Source of the DNA: Haemophilus pittmaniae
GTDB lineage: Bacteria > Pseudomonadota > Gammaproteobacteria > Enterobacterales > Pasteurellaceae
Direction of reading: 5' to 3'
DNA: 64,000 bases
NCBI RefSeq assembly: GCF_900186995.1
Contig: NZ_LT906463.1
Coordinates: 1,178,001-1,242,000 of the forward strand
In this document: in pieces, positions 58,903-64,000 of the stretch
Position numbering within the stretch: position 1 is the first letter of the stretch
Layout of the letters: every line of letters starts with the position of its first letter
Position numbers and translations under genes: made by a program
The notes under the pieces: generated by a model
The model's database searches: none
What the model was told of the DNA's origin: nothing
Seen by the model: the letters and a program-made list of their open reading frames with translations, nothing else

Positions 58903-61900
58903 ATGAAGCATTATTTTTTTGATTTTGAAATTCCTAATACAGCTGCCGATCATAAGACTCTAGGCAATATTATTGGTAGTGCCGATGCATTGGTGATCAG
59001 TGAAACCGCTAGCCGCCATCAAGGGTTAACTGTAGTTGTTACACCAAATAGCCAAAGTGCCCAGCGGCTTACTCGCGTGCTTAAAGCATTATCGTCACTT
59101 ACGGTGCAATTTTTCCCTGATTGGGAAACATTGCCCTATGATAACTTTTCTCCCCATCAAGATATTATTTCCAATCGGTTGAGTGCCTTATTTTATTTAC
59201 AAAATAGTCGCCAAGGGATCTTGATTCTGCCGATTAGCACATTGATGCAACGTCTTTGTCCACCACAATTCCTGCAACATAATGTCCTTTTAATCAAAAA
59301 AGGCGACCGCTTAGTCATCGATAAAATGCGTTTACAGTTGGAAGCAGCCGGCTATCGAGCGGTAGAACAGGTATTGGAGCATGGTGAATATGCCGTGCGC
59401 GGAGCGATTTTAGATCTTTTCCCAATGGGGAGTAGCACACCTTATCGTTTAGACTTTTTTGATGATGAAATTGATTCGATTCGTACCTTTGATGTGGATA
59501 CTCAGCGTACTTCAGCCGAAATTCCTTCTATCCAATTATTACCAGCTCATGAATTTCCAATAGATGAGAAAGGAATTGAATTCTTCCGTAGTCAATTTCG
59601 CGAGACATTTGGTGAAATTCGTCGTGATGCGGAACATATTTATCAGCAAATTAGCAAGGGTACTTTAGTAGCTGGGATCGAATATTGGCAACCGTTGTTT
59701 TTTGCGGAAATGGCGACTTTATTTGATTATTTACCTGAGCAAACCCTGTTTATTGATATGCTGGCGAATATTGAACAGGCGGAACGTTTTTATCAAGATG
59801 CCGCTAATCGCTATCAGCAACGTAAGGCTGATCCGATGCGCCCATTACTGCCCCCGGAACGGCTTTGGTTGCGGATTGATGAGCTCAACCGACAGCTCAA
59901 ACAATATCCGAAAATTACCCTGAGCCCGGAAAAGGTTCGTCGTAGTGCTGCTAAACAGAATTTACCGTTAGCCTCCTTGCCACCTTTGACCTTGCAATCT
60001 AACCAGAAAGAACCCTTGGCTCAATTGCGTCATTTTGTCGAAAGTTTTCGTGGCAATTTGTTATTTTGCGCAGAAACCGAAGGGCGACGGGAAACCTTAT
60101 TGGATTTGTTAACGCCGTTAAAACTCAAGCCGAAAAGTGTGCTTCACCCAACTGCTGCTCTTGCGGAGAAATATGCGCTATGGATTAGCGCCATGGAACA
60201 GGGATTTATTATTGAACCAACGGATAATCAACCGACCGCATTGGCGCTGTTAACGGAGAATGAAATTTTAGGTGAACGGGTGCAGCAACGCGCACGCGAT
60301 AAACGAAAAAGTGTCAATCCCGATACCTTAGTGCGCAATTTAGCCGAATTAAAAATAGGTCAACCGGTAGTGCATTTGGATCATGGGGTGGGACGTTACG
60401 GCGGTTTGGTCACTTTAGATGCGGGTGGCATTGCTGCAGAATATTTGTTACTGAATTATGCCAATGAGTCCAAGTTGTATGTGCCGGTCGGTTCATTACA
60501 TCTGATTAGTCGCTATGTGGGGGGAAGCGATGAAAGTGCGCCATTACATAAATTAGGTAATGAAGCCTGGGTGAAGACCCGTCAGAAAGCCGCCGAAAAA
60601 ATTCGGGATGTGGCTGCCGAGCTATTGGATGTGTATGCTCAGCGAGAAGCTAAAAAAGGTTTTGCCTTTAATTATCCGCGCGATGAATATCAACAATTTG
60701 CTGCAACTTTCCCATTTGAAGAAACCTATGACCAACAAATGGCAATTAATGCGGTGATTTCCGATATGTGCCAACCGAAGGCGATGGATCGTTTGGTGTG
60801 TGGCGATGTCGGCTTTGGTAAAACTGAAGTGGCGATGCGGGCTGCCTTCTTGGCGGTGATGAACTCCAAACAGGTGGCGGTATTAGTGCCAACGACCTTA
60901 TTGGCACAACAACATTACGATAATTTTAAAGATCGTTTTGCTAATTTGCCGGTGAATGTGGAAGTGTTATCCCGTTTTAAAAGCGCTAAAGAACAGAAAC
61001 AGGTATTGGAAAATGTTGCCAATGGCAAAGTAGATATTCTGATCGGAACCCACAAGTTATTACAACCCGATGTTCATTTTCATGATCTTGGCTTATTGAT
61101 TATCGATGAAGAGCATCGCTTTGGTGTTGGACAGAAAGAAAAAATCAAACAATTGCGCGCCAATATCGATATTCTCACCCTCACCGCAACACCGATTCCG
61201 CGCACTTTGAATATGGCGATGAATGGCATTCGTGATCTTTCGATTATTTCCACACCACCGGCGCGTCGTCTTAGCATTAAAACCTTTGTGCGACAAAAAG
61301 ACGATTTGTTGGTGCGGGAGGCTATTTTACGGGAAATTTTACGCGGTGGTCAGGTATATTATTTACATAATGATGTGGCAAGTATTGATAATGCAGCGGA
61401 AAATTTAGCCACACTGGTGCCGGAAGCGCGCATTATTATCGGCCATGGACAAATGCGTGAACGTGAATTGGAACGGGTGATGAGTGATTTTTATCATCAG
61501 CGTTATAACGTGTTGGTCTGTTCCACCATTATTGAAACCGGGATTGATGTGCCGACCGCGAATACCATGATCATCGAACGGGCAGATAATTTTGGTTTGG
61601 CTCAGTTACACCAATTGCGTGGACGGGTTGGGCGTTCCCATCATCAAGCCTATGCGTATTTGCTTACTCCAAATCCAAAACTCATGACGAAAGATGCTAA
61701 ACGTCGCTTAGAGGCCTTGGAAAGTTTGGATAACCTCGGTGCTGGGTTTATTTTGGCGACCCACGATTTGGAAATTCGTGGTGCCGGTGAATTATTAGGT
61801 AATGAGCAAAGCGGACAGATCGAAAGTATCGGATTTTCGCTCTACATGGAATTGTTAGATGCCGCAGTGAAGGCTCTGAAAGAAGGACGAGAACCGTCCT

Positions 61901-62352
61901 TAGAAGAGCTGACCCAACAACAGGCGGAAATCGAATTGCGTTTACCGGCCTTGTTACCGGAAGCCTATTTGGGGGATGTGAATATGCGTCTTTCATTCTA
62001 TAAACGAATTGCCGCAGCGGAAAACAAAGACGAATTAAATGAATTGAAGGTGGAATTGATCGACCGTTTCGGTGCCTTGCCGGAAGCCGCGCAAAATCTG
62101 TTTGCTATTGCTGCGATGCGGTTGGCGGTGACACCGCTGAAAGTCGTGAAAATCGATGCGGGCGCGCAGGGAGGATTTATTGAATTTGCCGCCAATGCCC
62201 AGGTTGATGCGGAGAAATTAATTCAATTAATTCAACAAAATCCAATCGTCTATCGGTTTGATGGACCGCTTAAATTTAAATTTGTGAAACCGCTGTTGGA
62301 AAATAAGGAACGTTTGGCCTTTGTTGAAGAGTTGGTCGAGCGACTCAGCTAA
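58903..62352 (+). CDS. mfd: Transcription-repair coupling factor Mfd
   Basis: Mfd removes RNA polymerase stalled at lesions and recruits UvrA. The 1149-residue protein has the usual order: N-terminal UvrB-like domains (GLTVVVTPNSQSAQRL; WETLPYDNFSPHQDIISNR), the RNA-polymerase interaction region (LVRNLAELKIGQPVVHLDHGVG, split here), and a translocase with GDVGFGKTEVA (Walker A), DEEHRFGV (DExx box), LTATPIPRTL and QLRGRVGRS, then the TRCF C-terminal domain. A long AT-rich gap and IHF-type repeat follow it. Confidence 0.96.
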   Translation: MKHYFFDFEIPNTAADHKTLGNIIGSADALVISETASRHQGLTVVVTPNSQSAQRLTRVLKALSSLTVQFFPDWETLPYDNFSPHQDIISNRLSALFYLQNSRQGILILPISTLMQRLCPPQFLQHNVLLIKKGDRLVIDKMRLQLEAAGYRAVEQVLEHGEYAVRGAILDLFPMGSSTPYRLDFFDDEIDSIRTFDVDTQRTSAEIPSIQLLPAHEFPIDEKGIEFFRSQFRETFGEIRRDAEHIYQQISKGTLVAGIEYWQPLFFAEMATLFDYLPEQTLFIDMLANIEQAERFYQDAANRYQQRKADPMRPLLPPERLWLRIDELNRQLKQYPKITLSPEKVRRSAAKQNLPLASLPPLTLQSNQKEPLAQLRHFVESFRGNLLFCAETEGRRETLLDLLTPLKLKPKSVLHPTAALAEKYALWISAMEQGFIIEPTDNQPTALALLTENEILGERVQQRARDKRKSVNPDTLVRNLAELKIGQPVVHLDHGVGRYGGLVTLDAGGIAAEYLLLNYANESKLYVPVGSLHLISRYVGGSDESAPLHKLGNEAWVKTRQKAAEKIRDVAAELLDVYAQREAKKGFAFNYPRDEYQQFAATFPFEETYDQQMAINAVISDMCQPKAMDRLVCGDVGFGKTEVAMRAAFLAVMNSKQVAVLVPTTLLAQQHYDNFKDRFANLPVNVEVLSRFKSAKEQKQVLENVANGKVDILIGTHKLLQPDVHFHDLGLLIIDEEHRFGVGQKEKIKQLRANIDILTLTATPIPRTLNMAMNGIRDLSIISTPPARRLSIKTFVRQKDDLLVREAILREILRGGQVYYLHNDVASIDNAAENLATLVPEARIIIGHGQMRERELERVMSDFYHQRYNVLVCSTIIETGIDVPTANTMIIERADNFGLAQLHQLRGRVGRSHHQAYAYLLTPNPKLMTKDAKRRLEALESLDNLGAGFILATHDLEIRGAGELLGNEQSGQIESIGFSLYMELLDAAVKALKEGREPSLEELTQQQAEIELRLPALLPEAYLGDVNMRLSFYKRIAAAENKDELNELKVELIDRFGALPEAAQNLFAIAAMRLAVTPLKVVKIDAGAQGGFIEFAANAQVDAEKLIQLIQQNPIVYRFDGPLKFKFVKPLLENKERLAFVEELVERLS

Positions 62353-62362
62353 TAATGGATTG

Positions 62363-62440
62363 AAAACGCCCTACCGAAAATCAATATTTCGGCTAAAATC
62401 AATCGTAAGTCATTGATTTTATTAGATATGGTTTAAAAAT
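62363..62440 (+). repeat. Intergenic IHF-type repeat, copy 8 (mfd-yeaK gap)
   Basis: It starts AAAACGCCCTACCGA shortly after the mfd stop and has core TAA-GTCA-TTGATT at 62406-62418, a perfect IHF match on the complement. Confidence 0.85.
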
Positions 62441-62499
62441 GAAAAATTAGACGACTTATGCTTTTTCGCATAATCCAAATTATTGATTAGGGAATATAG

Positions 62500-62985
62500 A
62501 TGTCAGCACAAACCTTTGAAAAATTGATAGCGCTTTTAGAGGCGCAGCATGCGCGCTATCGCGTGGTGGAGCATCCTACGGCAGGAACATCCGAGGAAGT
62601 TGCCAAGATTCGAGGAACCGCCTTAGGACAAGGCGCAAAGGCTTTAGTATGTAAAGTGAAGGGGAATGGGGTTAAGCAGGCGGTTTTGGCGATTTTACCG
62701 GCGGATCAGCAAGCGGATTTAAGCAAAGTTGCGGCACACTTAGGTGGTAGCAAAGCTTCGCTTGCCAGCCCGGCGGAGGTGGAAAACTTAACCGATTGTG
62801 TTTTTGGTGCGATTCCACCGTTTAGTTTTCATCCTGATTTGTTGTTGATTGCCGATCCGACATTACTTTCCCGTTATGATGAATTGGCCTTTAATGCCGG
62901 TACCTTGGAGCGTTCGATTATTCTTAATACGCGGGATTATGCAAATGTAGTGAATCCACTGTTGGTTGATATTCTGAAGGATTAA
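62500..62985 (+). CDS. yeaK: YbaK/ProX-type aminoacyl-tRNA deacylase domain protein YeaK
   Basis: YbaK/ProX-fold proteins hydrolyse mis-charged tRNAs. The 161-residue product closely resembles E. coli YeaK, with EVAKIRGTALGQGAKALVCK, LAILPADQQADLS, GGSKASLASPAEV and GAIPPFSFHP, including the substrate-binding Lys and the GxxPP motif. The exact tRNA substrate is not deducible. It is convergent with suhB. Confidence 0.88.
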   Translation: MSAQTFEKLIALLEAQHARYRVVEHPTAGTSEEVAKIRGTALGQGAKALVCKVKGNGVKQAVLAILPADQQADLSKVAAHLGGSKASLASPAEVENLTDCVFGAIPPFSFHPDLLLIADPTLLSRYDELAFNAGTLERSIILNTRDYANVVNPLLVDILKD

Positions 62986-63039
62986 TTGGTACAGCCTGCT
63001 TTTTTGAGGGGATTACAAATATAAAGATATTGGCCAATA

Positions 63040-63075
63040 AAAAAGAGGGAGTGTTTTAAACGCTCCCTCTTTTTT
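63040..63075. terminator. Bidirectional terminator between yeaK and suhB
   Basis: AAAAAGAGGGAGTG and CGCTCCCTCTTTTT pair (one G-T) around TTTTAAA. It serves yeaK; suhB, on the minus strand, can also use it. Confidence 0.88.
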
Positions 63076-63134
63076 CAGAGTTTTCTTGAAAATCAACCCT
63101 AACTCATTGATTTTATTAGGGTTGATTGAAAAAT
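63076..63134 (+). repeat. Intergenic IHF-type repeat, copy 9 (yeaK/suhB gap)
   Basis: The left CGCCCC block is replaced by the terminator, but AGAGTTTTCTTGAAAATCAA and the core TAA-CTCA-TTGATT (63100-63112) are kept. Here the core is flanked by a perfect 12-bp inverted repeat, AATCAACCCTAA (63091-63102) and TTAGGGTTGATT (63116-63127). Confidence 0.82.
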
Positions 63135-63149
63135 CTTATTGTCAGCAGA

Positions 63150-63947
63150 TTATTCGCTTTGCGGTAGGCAAGGCTGAATTTTAGCTAACATTTCTTTTAG
63201 CACGCGGGCTGGTGCGGCGACGATATTACCGCTGCGTAAATAGCTATGACCACCGTCAAGTTCGCAAACCAATGCGCCGGCTTCACGTGCAATGAGTTCG
63301 CCTGCTGCGCAATCCCAAGCTTTTAAGCCCATTTCAAAATATCCGTCCACTCGCGCTGAAGCTACATAGCACAGATCTAGCGCAGCAGAACCGGTGCGGC
63401 GAAAATCGGCACAGTCTTCAATCAAATGTTGCATGATGGCAAATTGAGTTGGCATACGTTGCGGTTGTTTAAATGGAAAACCGGTGGCGATGATGGCACC
63501 GTTGAGTTCCTGTTTATTGTCAACGCGTAAACGTAATTCATTGAGTTTGGCGCCTTCACCACGAACAGCGGTGAATAATTCATTACGGATAGGATCGTAA
63601 ACTACGCCCACTTCGGTGCGGTTTTTCACGCGGATCGCGATGGAAACGGCAAAATGCGGTAGTCCTTTCACAAAATTGGTGGTGCCATCCAAGGGATCAA
63701 TGATCCATTGCACATCGCCATCTTGGCCAGCGAGAGCGCCGGCTTCTTCGCTAATAATTGTGTGCTCAGGATAGGATTTACGGATGATTTCGATGATTTC
63801 CGCTTCAGCGGCTTTATCAACGCTGGTGACGTAGTCGTGAATGCCTTTGCGTTGGGTTTCGATATCATCGCGGCGTTCATAATTTTTAGCAATTACATTG
63901 CCCGCTTTTCGTGCCGCACGAATAGCGATATTTAACATTGGATGCAT
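63150..63947 (-). CDS. suhB: Inositol-1-monophosphatase family protein SuhB
   Basis: SuhB is an inositol-monophosphatase-fold protein that in E. coli also joins rRNA antitermination complexes. The 265-residue product starts MHPMLNIAIRAARKAGNVIA, nearly identical to E. coli SuhB, and carries the metal-binding DPLDGTTNF and EEAG motifs and GLKAWDCAAGELIA near the end. It faces yeaK and its start lies 53 bases before the window end. Confidence 0.95.
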   Translation of the reverse strand: MHPMLNIAIRAARKAGNVIAKNYERRDDIETQRKGIHDYVTSVDKAAEAEIIEIIRKSYPEHTIISEEAGALAGQDGDVQWIIDPLDGTTNFVKGLPHFAVSIAIRVKNRTEVGVVYDPIRNELFTAVRGEGAKLNELRLRVDNKQELNGAIIATGFPFKQPQRMPTQFAIMQHLIEDCADFRRTGSAALDLCYVASARVDGYFEMGLKAWDCAAGELIAREAGALVCELDGGHSYLRSGNIVAAPARVLKEMLAKIQPCLPQSE

Positions 63948-64000
63948 AGTTCCACCGGGTGTAAAAGAACAAAGTAAGAAGTCGCTTATTATAAACAGCT

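Noticed and set aside
62456..62473. Small hairpin TTATGC-GCATAA upstream of yeaK
   Set aside because: Six base pairs in an AT-rich region is within chance expectation; no further support.

Overview
This window is a 64 kb stretch of AT-rich chromosome from a gammaproteobacterium of the family Pasteurellaceae, in the Haemophilus/Aggregatibacter/Rodentibacter neighbourhood. The evidence is the protein sequences, a seqA-menE-(MscK-type channel)-aroC-mepA-yfcA-lpxM run of the kind I recall from H. influenzae, an ArcB without a PAS domain, and a SelD that carries selenocysteine. I cannot name the species. There is no phage, transposon, CRISPR array, rRNA or tRNA gene. Coding density is high and no gene-free stretch exceeds about 260 bases. 

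Layout. (1) 1-18570: the tail of an unidentified gene with its terminator, then a complete dcw (division and cell wall) cluster: mraZ-rsmH-ftsL-ftsI-murE-murF-mraY-murD-ftsW-murG-murC-ddl-ftsQ-ftsA-ftsZ-lpxC. It covers cytoplasmic peptidoglycan precursor synthesis, septal synthesis (FtsI/FtsW), the Z ring and the committed step of lipid A. (2) 18600-31160: ushA-pheA, cmoB, rng, degQ, zapG, a RidA-like gene, two poorly characterised envelope genes (YwiC-like, Sel1 repeat), cysS, ppiB and yjjV. (3) 31150-37430: nrdG, the 4.5S SRP RNA gene ffs, and the minus-strand cnoX-trxB-cydD-cydC group (thiol redox and cytochrome bd assembly). (4) 37500-42450: a gluconate/L-idonate locus (permease, idnO, idnD, gluconokinase, GntR repressor) with matching operators and a CRP site in its divergent promoter region. 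(5) 42500-54880: selD, fur, fldA, ybfF, seqA, menE, an MscK/MscM-type channel, aroC, mepA, yfcA, lpxM. (6) 54900-64000: arcB-tmcA-small ORF, mfd, yeaK, suhB. 

The most interesting unexplained signal is a dispersed intergenic repeat of about 75 bp. I found nine copies, plus one adjacent partial copy. Each copy carries a perfect match to the IHF consensus (WATCAA-N4-TTR), and the sequence variation inside the core falls on the N4 spacer. Copies sit after genes in tandem or convergent gaps and never in a divergent promoter region. A second genome-scale oddity is that I found neither classical Pasteurellaceae uptake sequence (AAGTGCGGT or ACAAGCGGT) on either strand, whereas the related string AAAATGCGGT occurs six times, including an inverted pair acting as a terminator. 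Other points of note are the SelD selenocysteine codon with a clear SECIS hairpin, a sigma-E-like degQ promoter, three 10-bp-spaced GTGGT MraZ boxes, a terminator-like hairpin in the cysS leader, and substitutions in the phenylalanine-binding motifs of PheA. 

Start codons were re-chosen for many genes where an upstream in-frame codon gave an implausible N-terminus. All family calls come from reading the sequence; no database search was run.
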